A stretch of DNA of 64,000 bases from Paenibacillus piscarius. Its GTDB lineage: Bacteria; Bacillota; Bacilli; Paenibacillales; Paenibacillaceae. Positions 34,060 through 43,665 of the stretch are shown piece after piece; within the stretch, counting starts at the first letter, position 1; every line of letters begins with the position of its first letter. The notes beneath the pieces were generated by a model. The model was not told the origin of the DNA and did no database searches. It saw nothing but the letters and a program-made list of their open reading frames with translations. Position numbers and translations under genes: made by a program. The DNA is taken from NCBI RefSeq assembly GCF_022234545.1, contig NZ_JAIEUI010000009.1:186001-250000 (forward strand), read 5' to 3'.

Positions 34060-35851
34060 GTGGCTCCTCCTTAATCAGCACGCTCTCCGCCGGCAGCAGC
34101 ATCCGGATCGTCAAGCCTTCGCCCGCAGTGCTGGAGAGCAGAATCTGTGTATCTGCTCCGAACAGCAGCTTCATCCGCATCCATACATTCTGCAGTCCGA
34201 TGTTCTCGCCGGATTCTTCCTGGTGCAGATGGAGCCGCAGCTTCTTGAGCTCCGCTTCGCCCAGGCCGGTGCCGTCATCTTTAATATCAAGCACAATATG
34301 GCTGCCGCTGGGACTGCGGAACACCCGCACCCGGATATGGCCTTCGTCCGCCTTGAGCGGCAGAATTCCGTGGAACACCGAGTTCTCAATCAGCGGCTGC
34401 AGGCTCAGCTTCGGAATCTGCAGCCCCCGCAGCGGCTCCTCAATCTCGGTCTCCAGATGGATCTGGCACTTGTAGCGCATATTGAGCAGTCCGACATAAT
34501 CGGCGAGATAATCAAGCTCTTGCTGCAGCTGAACCGTCTGCTCGAAATTCTCCATGGAATAGCGCAGCAGCGCGACCAGCCTTCCCATCAGCGTATTGAT
34601 CTTGTCATAATCCTTCATCATCGCGAACATGCGGATGGTATTGAGTGTATTGTACATGAAATGGGGGTTGATCTGCGACTGCAGCGCCCGGATCTCCAGC
34701 TTGCGCTTCAGATCCTCCGAATCATGCAGGTCCGCCACCAGATCCTGAATGCGGACCGCCATCGTGTTAAGCATCCGGCCCAGATCCCCAATCTCATTAT
34801 TGGCAAAATGGGTGACCCGCGCCTCGAAATGCCCCTTCTTCAGCGCATCCACCTGACGCTTCACCGCCTGCAGAGGCCGGTAGAGCTGATACCCGAAGCC
34901 GACCACGCACAGCGCGCCCAGGCAGGCCAGAACCAGCAGGAAATAGGTGACCGTCCGCCGGATAATCTCGGCGCTGGCCGTCAGCTCCTTCGACGGAATC
35001 TCCGAGAGCACGATCCACTTGTCGTAGGTGGAGGTCTGCTTAACCGAGACAATCGACGAGCCTGAGGCGAACTGGTCCGGGCGGTTCAGCTCCTTCCAGC
35101 GCGCCAGAATCTCCTGCACCCGCCGGGCATCCTCCTGTTTCTCCAGCTTGCTGGTTGTGGCAATCGTTAAGCCGTCTTCAGTCAGCAGCGAAATCGAGCC
35201 CTTGCTGCCGAGCTGGATATTCTCGATCTGCTGCTGATACTGGCTGTTGCTCATCGAGATCAGCAGCACGCCCTTCAGGTCTTTATATAAATCAAACGGG
35301 ACCCGTGAAATATAATAGGTGGAAGATTGCAGAATGCCAAGCTCCGGCAGCGAGTGCTTGTCCAGGAACAGATTGGGCCGCCCCGAAGCCAGATACGCTG
35401 CAATCAGCGGACGGTACGGGGAATCGCCGAGCATGGCCGGGGCTTCTGTGGAAGAGAGCACTTCTCCCGTGACGGCGGAATAGACCTGCAGCCCCTCGAC
35501 ATTCCCGATGATGGCCGATGCGCCGCTGAGCACCGAGATCAGATCCTTTTTGCGGACCACCTCTTCAAAATATTGCGCCGAAGGCGACACCAGCGCGCTC
35601 TGAATGGACGAGATCCGTGAGTACTGCTCGCTTAATTCCCGCAGACGGGTCATCGTGAGCTCAATCCGGTCGATCACCTGATTCACCAGTTGAGCGTTCA
35701 GGCGGTTCACCTGCTGCTCTACCGTTGTGCTGGAGACGCTTACAGAAATGAAGGACAGGACGACCAGCGGAACGACAGAGATGGCGAACATGACCACAAT
35801 CATCTTAATATAGAAGCTGCGCCGCAAAAAGCTGATAAAAGGAGAATTCAT
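34046..35851 (-). CDS. Sensor histidine kinase, YesM type
   Basis: A 601-residue membrane kinase. Two membrane helices (about 12-32 and 290-310) flank an extracellular dCache-like sensor. HAMP follows (about 310-365), then a His_kinase domain with QINPHFMYNTLNTIR (phospho-His) and an HATPase_c domain (DIKDDGTGLGEAELKKL). The start is MNSPFIS, preceded by GGGAGGTGG on the minus strand. In YesMN-type systems the kinase often senses the sugar-binding lipoprotein or its ligand; that lipoprotein is encoded divergently 220 bp away. Confidence 0.9.
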   Translation of the reverse strand: MNSPFISFLRRSFYIKMIVVMFAISVVPLVVLSFISVSVSSTTVEQQVNRLNAQLVNQVIDRIELTMTRLRELSEQYSRISSIQSALVSPSAQYFEEVVRKKDLISVLSGASAIIGNVEGLQVYSAVTGEVLSSTEAPAMLGDSPYRPLIAAYLASGRPNLFLDKHSLPELGILQSSTYYISRVPFDLYKDLKGVLLISMSNSQYQQQIENIQLGSKGSISLLTEDGLTIATTSKLEKQEDARRVQEILARWKELNRPDQFASGSSIVSVKQTSTYDKWIVLSEIPSKELTASAEIIRRTVTYFLLVLACLGALCVVGFGYQLYRPLQAVKRQVDALKKGHFEARVTHFANNEIGDLGRMLNTMAVRIQDLVADLHDSEDLKRKLEIRALQSQINPHFMYNTLNTIRMFAMMKDYDKINTLMGRLVALLRYSMENFEQTVQLQQELDYLADYVGLLNMRYKCQIHLETEIEEPLRGLQIPKLSLQPLIENSVFHGILPLKADEGHIRVRVFRSPSGSHIVLDIKDDGTGLGEAELKKLRLHLHQEESGENIGLQNVWMRMKLLFGADTQILLSSTAGEGLTIRMLLPAESVLIKEEPHEPI

Positions 35852-36011
35852 AACGCCACCTCCCAAGGGGTTTGGACTTGGAATGCCGGGCAAGCTATCC
35901 TAAACAGATTATAGTACATTGGTGAACCGGGTGATACATAGACTCCGGCAAATCTTAAAAATGGTGACACTTTGGCTGGAATCCGGCATGTTCTTACGTT
36001 CCGGCGTCTTC

Positions 36012-36017
36012 TATAAT
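36012..36017 (+). promoter_or_regulatory. Probable -10 element of the sugar-transport operon
   Basis: TATAAT 54 bp before the binding-protein start, in the divergent region between the kinase and the transporter. No good -35 lies at 17 bases, which fits a promoter that needs an activator such as the YesN-like regulator. Two TCCGGC repeats lie just upstream (about 35982 and 36000). Confidence 0.35.
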
Positions 36018-36071
36018 CCAAAGTGTAAGCCGGATGTAAACGCAAACAATACAGGCAAATGGGGGATGACA

Positions 36072-37646
36072 ATGAGTTTGACTAGAAAGCTTGTACCGGT
36101 TGTGGCCACTGCGGCCTTAATGGTAACGACACTGGCGGGCTGCGCCGGAGATAAGAATTCAACTGCAGGCAGCAGTACGGCAGCGCCGGAAGGCGGAGCA
36201 CAGACGGATACGGCAGGCAAGCCGGCCAGCATCAAGGCAATGACGATTCTCTTCGGCAACCCGCCGGAGATGACGAATAACAAAGCGCTGGAGGATCTGG
36301 AGAAGCGCGGCAATGTAGACTTGAACGTCACTTTTGTACCATCTGAGGCCTATACGGATAAGCTCTCTGTAGCGGTATCTGCCGGAGATTCCTACGACCT
36401 GCTGCTGATGGACGGCGGGAAGGATGACAAGTTCAATAACCTGGTGAAGATGGGTGCCTTCCATGATCTCACTCCTTATATTGAGAAGACCAAGAATATC
36501 AGCCAGATTGATGAGGTGGTCTGGAACGGGGCCAAGATCGACGGCAAGTCCTACGGGATTCCCCGGCCGCGCGGCCTGTACGGCGGTGGTGAAGCCAACA
36601 TCCTGATCCGCAAGGACTGGCTGGACAAGTATAGTCTGCCCGTTCCGAAGACGATCGATGAGCTGACGAATGCGCTGAAGGTGTTCAAGGAGAAGGACCC
36701 GGCCGGCGGCGGCAAAACGATTCCGTTCACGATCTACGGCTCAGACGGCGTGAACAGCCCCGGACCATTCTCCGGCGTTCTACCCATTCAATATGCCTTC
36801 GGCATCCCGAATGTGTGGAAGCTGGAGGGCGATAAGGTTGTCCGTGATTTCCAGACGCCTGAATACAAGGCCTTCCTGGAATGGCTGAGAGACTCCTGGA
36901 GCCAGGGCCTGATTGATAAGGATGCACCGGTGCTCAAGAATCAGGGTCAGGCCCGGAGCAAGTTCCTGGCAGGCACTGCGGGTGCTTTTGTCGGGAATGT
37001 CAGTGATATTGTGGAGACCAACGTGGAGAAGCTGAAGCAGACCGACCCGAACGCTGAAATTGCAATTGTCGATGTGCTGGAAGGGGCGCAGGGGCAGAAG
37101 GGTGCTTCGGTCCTCTCCGGTTACTACGGACTGTGGGTGGTACCAAGCTCAGTGAAGGAAGAGAAGGTCCAGCAGATTGTCGATTTCCTGGATTTCACCG
37201 CCTCCGAAGAGAATGTCGCCTTCTCCAAAGCGGGAGTTACGGGCATTCATTCCAGCGAATTCAAGGATGGGATGGCCGTGCAGACCGAGGAGCAGAAGAA
37301 GCAGTATGAGCTCGATAAGCCGAACAACTTCATCCTGGAGAACCGCGCAGATCCTTATGTATACGCCAACTCCAAAGAGCCTGAGATCCTGAAGCTGCAA
37401 AAAGAAATTCTCGATACCATCAGCAAGATCGGCGTGGAGAACCCGTTCCTCAGCTACAACTCGCAGTATGCCAGCAAAAACCCGGACAGCTACAAGAAGA
37501 TGAGCGCTGTCATGACCAAGTATGTCCTGGGTGAAGGCGTCTGGGAGGATGTGCAGAAGGAAATTGATGCCTGGACCAACGGGCCGGGTGCGGAGATTAC
37601 CAAGGAACTGCTGGACCAGTACAAGGCAGAGCATCCGGCCAAGTAA
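36072..37646 (+). CDS. Sugar ABC transporter substrate-binding lipoprotein (LipO/YtcQ-like)
   Basis: A 524-residue extracellular binding protein. Signal peptide and lipobox TLAGC are near residue 25, followed by a Ser/Thr/Ala linker. The domain begins IKAMTILFGNPPEMTNNKALEDL and has EAYTDKLSVAVSAGDSYDLLLMDG, as in binding proteins paired with LplB/YtcP permeases. The ATG at 36072 is preceded by GGGGGAT; an ATG at 36066 is possible. Substrate is unknown; the downstream lyase suggests oligosaccharides of uronic-acid polymers. Confidence 0.88.
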   Translation: MSLTRKLVPVVATAALMVTTLAGCAGDKNSTAGSSTAAPEGGAQTDTAGKPASIKAMTILFGNPPEMTNNKALEDLEKRGNVDLNVTFVPSEAYTDKLSVAVSAGDSYDLLLMDGGKDDKFNNLVKMGAFHDLTPYIEKTKNISQIDEVVWNGAKIDGKSYGIPRPRGLYGGGEANILIRKDWLDKYSLPVPKTIDELTNALKVFKEKDPAGGGKTIPFTIYGSDGVNSPGPFSGVLPIQYAFGIPNVWKLEGDKVVRDFQTPEYKAFLEWLRDSWSQGLIDKDAPVLKNQGQARSKFLAGTAGAFVGNVSDIVETNVEKLKQTDPNAEIAIVDVLEGAQGQKGASVLSGYYGLWVVPSSVKEEKVQQIVDFLDFTASEENVAFSKAGVTGIHSSEFKDGMAVQTEEQKKQYELDKPNNFILENRADPYVYANSKEPEILKLQKEILDTISKIGVENPFLSYNSQYASKNPDSYKKMSAVMTKYVLGEGVWEDVQKEIDAWTNGPGAEITKELLDQYKAEHPAK

Positions 37647-37680
37647 CACAACAACCATAACAACAACCATATATACAGAG

Positions 37681-37711
37681 GCAAAGGAGGGGGCTTTCCC
37701 CTTTCTTTTGC
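37681..37711 (+). terminator. Intra-operon hairpin after the binding-protein gene
   Basis: GCAAAGGAGGGGG and CCCCTTTCTTTTGC form an imperfect stem. Its place between binding protein and permease suggests partial termination or mRNA stabilisation, giving more binding protein than permease. Confidence 0.45.
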
Positions 37712-37736
37712 CCATTTGGATAAGGAGGCTGAGCCT

Positions 37737-38645
37737 GTGCAGAGAGCATTACGACCCAAGCGGTTTCATCAGCTATGGCCCTTTTATTTACTGGCAGCAC
37801 CGGGCATTCTCTATTTTCTTGTTTTTCATTACATCCCGATGTCGGGACTCATTCTCGCCTTCAAGGAATACAGCCCGTTCAAGGGCATGATGAACAGCCC
37901 CTGGGTGGGGCTGGATAATTTCCGACAGTTCTTCGGAACCTCCGATTTCTATATGCTGCTGAAAAACACACTGCTGATCAGTCTGCTGAATCTGGTCATT
38001 TATTTTCCGTTTACGATCATTCTGTCTCTGCTATTAAATGAAGTGCGGCTGAAGGTGTTCAAGCGGGTGTCGCAGACTATCGTCTATCTGCCCCATTTCC
38101 TCTCATGGGTCGTCATCTACGGGATCACGATCTCCTTCTTCGGCCCGTCCGGCGTCATTAACCATTATCTCGGCCAGTGGTTCGACGGCAGCGCAGGCTT
38201 CCTGGTCAGCAATGAATGGTTCCGGCCGCTGATCATCTTCCAGGCGATCTGGAAGGATGCAGGCTGGGGGACGATTATTTTCCTGGCGGCACTGGCGGGA
38301 ATTAACCCCGAGCAGTACGAGGCGGCCAAGGTGGACGGGGCCAGCCGGCTGCAGAGCATCTGGCACATTACTCTTCCGGGTATTAAGAGCACGATTGTCA
38401 TTCTGCTGCTGCTCCGTCTGGGGTCGTCGCTCGATTCCAACTTCATGCAAATCTTCCTGATGACCAACAGCCTTAACCTGGATGTCTCCAATGTATTCGA
38501 TCTGTTCGTCTACCATGTCGGCCTGGAGCAGTTCAATTACAGCTTCGCGATTACAGTAGGCATGTTCAAATCCGTGGCCAGCCTGATCCTTGTCGTCGGT
38601 GCTAACTATGCGGCGAAGCTGATGGGCGAGGAAGGCATATTCTAG
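37737..38645 (+). CDS. Sugar ABC transporter permease (LplB-like)
   Basis: A 302-residue permease with six membrane segments (YLLAAPGILYFLVFHYIPMSGLILAFKEYSPFKG at the N-terminus is characteristic). The EAA loop is EQYEAAKVDGASRLQSIWHITLPGI. GTG start eight bases after AAGGAGG; earlier ATG in frame lacks a site. No ATPase is encoded here; such systems commonly share an MsmX-type ATPase. Confidence 0.9.
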   Translation: MQRALRPKRFHQLWPFYLLAAPGILYFLVFHYIPMSGLILAFKEYSPFKGMMNSPWVGLDNFRQFFGTSDFYMLLKNTLLISLLNLVIYFPFTIILSLLLNEVRLKVFKRVSQTIVYLPHFLSWVVIYGITISFFGPSGVINHYLGQWFDGSAGFLVSNEWFRPLIIFQAIWKDAGWGTIIFLAALAGINPEQYEAAKVDGASRLQSIWHITLPGIKSTIVILLLLRLGSSLDSNFMQIFLMTNSLNLDVSNVFDLFVYHVGLEQFNYSFAITVGMFKSVASLILVVGANYAAKLMGEEGIF

Positions 38646-38669
38646 AACAAGAACAGGAGTGGAGAGGTT

Positions 38670-39539
38670 ATGAAGCTGAGGGCAACCTGGTTTGATACGA
38701 TAATAGTCGTCATTATTTGCTTAATTAGTCTGCTGGTCATTCTGCCTTTTCTATATATTATAGCGGTCTCGTTCAGTCCTCCCGGTGACTCGATGGCCGG
38801 CAATTTCTTCATCTGGCCCAAGCACTGGACGCTGGATGCCTACAGCTATCTGCTGAATGCGAATACGTTCCTGACCTCGGTCAAGAATTCGGTAATTATC
38901 ACGGTGATGGGGACGCTGCTCAGCTTGTTTGTCTCCATTACACTGGCGTATGCTCTATCGAAGAAGTTCCTGCCCGGGCGGCGTGTGCTGCTGCTGGTGA
39001 TCTTCTTCACGATGATCTTTCACGGAGGCATGATTCCGAACTATCTGGTCGTCAAAAACCTTGGCCTGATCGATTCCTACTGGGCCGTGGTGCTCCCGGC
39101 AGCCTCCAGTGCCTTCAATATTATGGTCATCCGCTCATTCTTCCAGAGCCTGCCGGAGAGTCTGGATGAAGCGGCCCGGATTGACGGGGCTGGCGAGTTC
39201 AGAATTCTGTACTCGGTGGTGCTGCCGCTGTCGAAGCCGATTATTGCCACGTTCACGCTGTTCTTCATGGTTCAGTTCTGGAATGAGTTCTTCTCGGCGG
39301 TGATCTACCTGAACGATACGTCACGCTGGCCGATTCAACCGCTCCTGCGGCAGATGGTGGCGATCAGTGCCTCGAATATATCGGCAGAGGCGGCGGTGGA
39401 TGCCCAGCTTGCCGCGAACCTCGGACCGAATGTCCAGAATGCGGCCATTCTGCTGGCGATGCTGCCGATTGTAATGGTGTATCCGTTCCTGCAGAAGTAT
39501 TTTGCCAAGGGTGCGATGCTCGGCTCCATTAAGGAATAG
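38670..39539 (+). CDS. Sugar ABC transporter permease (YtcP-like)
   Basis: A 289-residue permease, second half of the transporter. Six membrane segments; EAA loop SLDEAARIDGAGEFRILYSVVLPLSKPI; C-terminal FLQKYFAKGAMLGSIKE is the standard ending of this family. It lies 24 bp after its partner and 44 bp before the lyase gene. Confidence 0.9.
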   Translation: MKLRATWFDTIIVVIICLISLLVILPFLYIIAVSFSPPGDSMAGNFFIWPKHWTLDAYSYLLNANTFLTSVKNSVIITVMGTLLSLFVSITLAYALSKKFLPGRRVLLLVIFFTMIFHGGMIPNYLVVKNLGLIDSYWAVVLPAASSAFNIMVIRSFFQSLPESLDEAARIDGAGEFRILYSVVLPLSKPIIATFTLFFMVQFWNEFFSAVIYLNDTSRWPIQPLLRQMVAISASNISAEAAVDAQLAANLGPNVQNAAILLAMLPIVMVYPFLQKYFAKGAMLGSIKE

Positions 39540-39583
39540 AATCGGAAGAAGCTCAAGCGAAATCAATAAGGGTGAGGGTTCAG

Positions 39584-41794
39584 ATGACAATTGGATATAA
39601 AGATCTACGCCATAATCCGAAGTATACCAAGCCGCAGATGTCAGACGGTGAATTCCTGCGCACGATGCTGGATCTTACGAAGCCGGAGCTGGCCGGTGTG
39701 GCGGCGAAGCTGGCGGAAGGCGATGTCCCCGGTGCGCGGGATGCCTATTTGGAGTTAATTGCAGCAGGTAACAACGGGAGATATTACTTTAATGTACAGG
39801 AAGTGCCTAAGCTGATGGCGTATGCGGCCAGCAGATACAGCGCAGAAGAGGAAGCGCAGCAGGATATTGCCGAGGCGGACCGGATTGTGGAAGGGGATAT
39901 TCCGCTGTTCAAGGGAAGAAGAGTGGTCTTTCACAATGGAGCCTACGACTGGAACAGCTGGCTGTTCGACAGCTCGCAGTATCAGCTCCATCTGACCCGG
40001 TTCGTCTATGTAAAGCGCTTGTCGAGAGCGTATGCACTGACCGGCGATGAGAAGTACGCCAGATGCTTCAATGAGATGCTCGGTCACTTCATCGATGACA
40101 ACCCGATGCCGGTCGACGGGACCTTCCGGGCCGAGCATTCGACCTGGGACCCGCTCTCTGTCGGTGTAAGACTGTTCATGCTGCCTGAGGCGTTCATCAC
40201 GTTCTTCAGCTCCCCGGCCTTCGAGCCGGAGGTGAAGCTGAAGCTGATCAAGTCCTTCCATGAGCATGGGCAGTATGTGCGTGCCTATCATGCCAGCGGG
40301 GGCAATCATGTCTGTATGCAGCTTCGCGGTCTGATCCAGACCGCACTCCTGCTGCCGGAGCTGAAGGAATCCGCCGAATGGCTGGAGTACGCCGGGAGTA
40401 AGCTGCCGGGATACATCCGCGAGAATGTGTACCCTGATGGAGTCCAGTTTGAGGGCAGTCCGAACTACCACCATATCGTGATGCGCGATCTGTATGAGCT
40501 GGTGGCCTTGTATCAGAAGCTGGGCAGGGATGCCGGAGAATACCGCGAGACGCTGGAGAAGATGTATGTCGTCATGATGCATCTGCTGGCACCGGACGGG
40601 CAGCTGGTTAAGTTCGGTGATACCGATGTACAGGTGGAGAGCGAGCTGCGCAATGTCATGAGCCTGGGCGCTTATCTGTACCAGCGCGGCGATTTCAAGA
40701 CACTGGGCCATGAGCGGCTGCCGTTCTCGCTGTTGTGGCGGCTGGGGCCGGAGGCAGCGGCGGCGTACGACCAGCTGCGTGCGGAGGAGCCAGCCGCAAC
40801 GGCGGCCTGCTTCCCGGAGGGCGGGTATGTGGCCTCCCGGCAGGGCTGGAACCGCCGTGACATGTATATGGCGATGCGCGCCGGGGTGGGCATTGGCGGA
40901 CATGCGCATTCCGATGCGCTCAGCCTGGTGCTGTACGCGGGCGGCCGCGAGCTGCTGGCCGATTCAGGCATGGGCTTATTCGAGTGGAATAAGGAGCGGA
41001 AGTACGCGGTATCCACCCGGGCCCACAACACGGTAGTGGTGGACGGGCAGGACCAGCATGTCCGCAGCTTCCACTGGAATACACCGCCTACGGCAAGCTG
41101 CCGGATCTGGGATACCCAGTTCAATGAAGCGTATGATTATACGTATGCCAGCCAGTACGGGTACACCCGTTACGAAGATCCGGTAATTCATTCCCGCAAG
41201 GTGCTGTTCGTCAAGAACAGCTACTGGCTGATTGTAGACCTGTTCACGGCCGGCGGGCAGCATAACTATGATCAGTACTTCCATCTGCCGCCCGGCGGGG
41301 CCGGGTATGACAGCCGCAGCGGGGAGGTGTTCACGCAGCTGGAGGGAGCCAACTTGCTGCTGAAGGCGCTGCCGGCCGGACTGGCGGAGGACCGGCTGGT
41401 TCTGGAGCCGGGGCTGATCTTCAGGCAAGGCCGATACGAGGAGAGTCCGGTAGTGAAGCGATCCCTCGCTGTGACGGGTACAGCAGCTATCGTAACGCTG
41501 GCTGTTCCGTTCACCGGCGCGAAGCCGCAGGTCAAGGCTTCGCGCCTGCCTGCCTGGCAGAACGGACAGCTGCTCTCACTCCATGAGGCGACGGCGCTGC
41601 GGGTTGTGCTGGAGGACCGGGTGGATGAGATCTGCCTGTACCACAGGAGCATTGATGTGGAGGGCTATCTTGACCATACCGGTAACGTCATCTCCGAGGC
41701 GCTGCTCCCCCGCAAGGCAGAGCCGGAAGGTATCGCCTTCGCCGGAGACAGCTATAACCGGGATGTGGTTGTTATTACGGGTCTCCGGGCATAG
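39584..41794 (+). CDS. Heparinase II/III family polysaccharide lyase
   Basis: A 736-residue protein without a signal peptide, so probably cytoplasmic and acting on imported oligosaccharides. An N-terminal alpha/alpha barrel (about 60-390) has the SGGNHVCMQLRGLIQ and GVQFEGSPNYHHIVMRDLYEL segments. A C-terminal beta-sandwich (about 400-650) has GIGGHAHSDALSLVLYAGGRELLADSG and TRAHNTVVVDGQDQ, the Heparinase_II/III signature. The likely Tyr/His catalytic set lies in the NYHH and GHAHSD regions. Linked to a sugar importer and a YesMN system. The exact uronate polymer is unknown. Confidence 0.88.
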   Translation: MTIGYKDLRHNPKYTKPQMSDGEFLRTMLDLTKPELAGVAAKLAEGDVPGARDAYLELIAAGNNGRYYFNVQEVPKLMAYAASRYSAEEEAQQDIAEADRIVEGDIPLFKGRRVVFHNGAYDWNSWLFDSSQYQLHLTRFVYVKRLSRAYALTGDEKYARCFNEMLGHFIDDNPMPVDGTFRAEHSTWDPLSVGVRLFMLPEAFITFFSSPAFEPEVKLKLIKSFHEHGQYVRAYHASGGNHVCMQLRGLIQTALLLPELKESAEWLEYAGSKLPGYIRENVYPDGVQFEGSPNYHHIVMRDLYELVALYQKLGRDAGEYRETLEKMYVVMMHLLAPDGQLVKFGDTDVQVESELRNVMSLGAYLYQRGDFKTLGHERLPFSLLWRLGPEAAAAYDQLRAEEPAATAACFPEGGYVASRQGWNRRDMYMAMRAGVGIGGHAHSDALSLVLYAGGRELLADSGMGLFEWNKERKYAVSTRAHNTVVVDGQDQHVRSFHWNTPPTASCRIWDTQFNEAYDYTYASQYGYTRYEDPVIHSRKVLFVKNSYWLIVDLFTAGGQHNYDQYFHLPPGGAGYDSRSGEVFTQLEGANLLLKALPAGLAEDRLVLEPGLIFRQGRYEESPVVKRSLAVTGTAAIVTLAVPFTGAKPQVKASRLPAWQNGQLLSLHEATALRVVLEDRVDEICLYHRSIDVEGYLDHTGNVISEALLPRKAEPEGIAFAGDSYNRDVVVITGLRA

Positions 41795-41807
41795 CGCAGC
41801 CGAAATG

Positions 41808-41842
41808 AACAACGCCCATCCGGTTCGGGATGGGCGTTGTTG
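41808..41842. terminator. Bidirectional terminator
   Basis: AACAACGCCCATCC / GGATGGGCGTTGTT stem with a short loop, between the convergent lyase and FhuF-like genes. Confidence 0.88.
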
Positions 41843-42646
41843 TCATGAATTCAGGATGAGCCGACGCTCTTCCGGAGATAGTCTGGGGCAGGTGCTGCAA
41901 TACTCACCGGCCTCAGGTCCGGTCTTGATCCGGTAGGCCAGGCAGCAATGGGTGCGCAGATAGAATGGGGGGCTCTGCCCCTGAGGGTGCTCATACCTGC
42001 GGAACCGCATAGATAACTCATCCGGCTTCTCCGGCTGCAGCAGAATGTTATAATCCTGACTGATGACCAGGCCCCGTGTCTCTGAGTCCCACAGTTCCCT
42101 GTGTGTATGCAGCTGTCCATACAGAGTATGCAAATTATGCGCCACCAGCGACCACATGACCTTCTCCTTGGCTCCTGTATAACCTGATACAGCCCCGAAT
42201 ACCTGCCGCAAATGCTCCAGCAAAAGTTCCTGATACCCCGCAAGGCGGGCCTGGCGTGCTGTCATATCGTTAACAGTATATTCGCCGGAGGCTGCCCTCT
42301 CCGCCTCATACCGCATGATCCCTGCGTCTGTTAATCTGAACCGCAAAGCGCCGGGCCGCAGAGACAGCGGAGTGTCGAACAAGCTGATGGAGGCGACCAG
42401 GCCCATGATCAACACGGAATACCTCTTGGCAAACAAGGTTCCGACCACATATCCTGCAGGCTCCCCAAGCTGAACCGACTGCTGGCGGATAATGAGTGAC
42501 AGCCCCGCTGCATCCAATAAATCCTCTGTACTGTAAGGAAAGGAAGGATTCCGGTTCTCCGCCACGGTCACGGCACAATGCTCCTGCAAGAACATGTTGA
42601 TCCGCTCATGGTTAAACAGCTGACCAGCACTCATTTCCCGATCCAC
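41843..42646 (-). CDS. FhuF-like (2Fe-2S) siderophore-iron reductase
   Basis: A 267-residue protein. The C-terminal THCCLAYRIKTGPEAGEYCSTCPRL gives the C-C-x(n)-C-x2-C arrangement that binds the [2Fe-2S] cluster in FhuF proteins, which reduce Fe(III)-siderophores in the cytoplasm to release iron. The N-terminal 200 residues are the ferric-reductase-like helical domain. It overlaps the end of the binding-protein gene by 16 bases, so it is co-transcribed with it. The two are a transport/release pair. Confidence 0.85.
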   Translation of the reverse strand: MDREMSAGQLFNHERINMFLQEHCAVTVAENRNPSFPYSTEDLLDAAGLSLIIRQQSVQLGEPAGYVVGTLFAKRYSVLIMGLVASISLFDTPLSLRPGALRFRLTDAGIMRYEAERAASGEYTVNDMTARQARLAGYQELLLEHLRQVFGAVSGYTGAKEKVMWSLVAHNLHTLYGQLHTHRELWDSETRGLVISQDYNILLQPEKPDELSMRFRRYEHPQGQSPPFYLRTHCCLAYRIKTGPEAGEYCSTCPRLSPEERRLILNS

Positions 42647-43584
42647 GCCAGTATTTCATCAATGATCTCCCCGCGGCCGATGACTCCCCAGCCCTTGAAG
42701 AGCCAGAAGGAGTCAGTCTCATGGACTCTTCCCTCCCGCACGGCGGGGATGTTGCTCCAGAGTGCACTATCCTGCATATTTCCCAGAAAATCACCGGCAT
42801 TGGGATCGGCCTCCAGGACGATGAAGTCTGCCCCCAATTCCGGTATTTTCTCCAATGATAAATCCGCTCTTTGCTCTTCGGGTGTCAAGGCGGCAGGCTC
42901 AAATCCGAGATCCTGGTAGAGCAATACATTGGTAGGATGGCCTTTTTGTGCGTACACTTGAAGTGCTTTTGCACGTACACGGAGGTAGGCGAGTTGTTTG
43001 TTGTCCAGTGCCTTGATTTTCTCGCTGGCTTGGGCTGTTTTTTGTTCCAGTTCGGCGATTTTTTGCTTCGCTAGATCCGTCTTGTCATACATCTCTGCAA
43101 TGGTAAGAAGATCCTTGGTCCAAAAGGAAGTATCATCGCCATAATCGAGCCACTCATTTCCCAGCACTACGGTAGGAGCGATTTGATTCAACTGTTCGTA
43201 CGTATTCTCGGCTGTACGGCTCTCGATGAGAATAACATCCGGCTCAAGCAAGGCAATGGCCTCCAGATTGGGGTTATCCGCCGAGCCTACAGTAGCCACC
43301 CCTTCCAGCATGCCCGCGAGGTAGGGAAGGTAGTCTCCTCCGTACCGGGCCTCGGTATTCACACCGTAAGGTTTCTCGCCAATCGTCAGCAGATGATCTA
43401 TATACTCTGCCGTGAGAACCACGATCTTCTCAATTTTTGACGGAATCACAGCTTCTCCCTTCAGGTGGGCAATCGTGCGGGTGCCAGAATCAGAGGAAGG
43501 CTCTGCGGTTGTATTGTTGCAGGCGGCCAGTAACAGCATTAGAACGGCCAGGATCAGAACCTGGATAGATTTCATTCTGTACAT
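42631..43584 (-). CDS. Iron-siderophore ABC transporter substrate-binding lipoprotein (FecB/FhuD type)
   Basis: A 317-residue Peripla_BP_2 protein. Lipobox LLLAAC near residue 22. The binding domain has KIEKIVVLTAEYIDHLLTIG, NLEAIALLEPDVILIES and a long interlobe helix rich in Lys/Glu, as in class III siderophore-binding proteins. The promoter region carries a near-perfect Fur box. Permease genes are not adjacent; they must be elsewhere. Confidence 0.88.
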   Translation of the reverse strand: MYRMKSIQVLILAVLMLLLAACNNTTAEPSSDSGTRTIAHLKGEAVIPSKIEKIVVLTAEYIDHLLTIGEKPYGVNTEARYGGDYLPYLAGMLEGVATVGSADNPNLEAIALLEPDVILIESRTAENTYEQLNQIAPTVVLGNEWLDYGDDTSFWTKDLLTIAEMYDKTDLAKQKIAELEQKTAQASEKIKALDNKQLAYLRVRAKALQVYAQKGHPTNVLLYQDLGFEPAALTPEEQRADLSLEKIPELGADFIVLEADPNAGDFLGNMQDSALWSNIPAVREGRVHETDSFWLFKGWGVIGRGEIIDEILAWIGK

Positions 43585-43610
43585 AAGCTTCTATTCTCCC
43601 TTGTTTAATA

Positions 43611-43629
43611 GATAATAATAATCATTATC
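43611..43629. promoter_or_regulatory. Fur box
   Basis: The 19-base sequence GATAATAATAATCATTATC matches the classical Fur consensus at 18 of 19 positions. It lies 27 bp upstream of the siderophore-binding protein start, so that gene and the FhuF-like gene should be iron-repressed. Confidence 0.9.
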
Positions 43630-43665
43630 ATTATGATAGGAGAACGGTACACACATTACAATGGA

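Noticed and set aside
33968..35065. Plus-strand frame of 365 codons inside the kinase/regulator region
   Set aside because: Shadow of the YesM-like kinase; low-complexity Gln/Leu/His composition, no start site.
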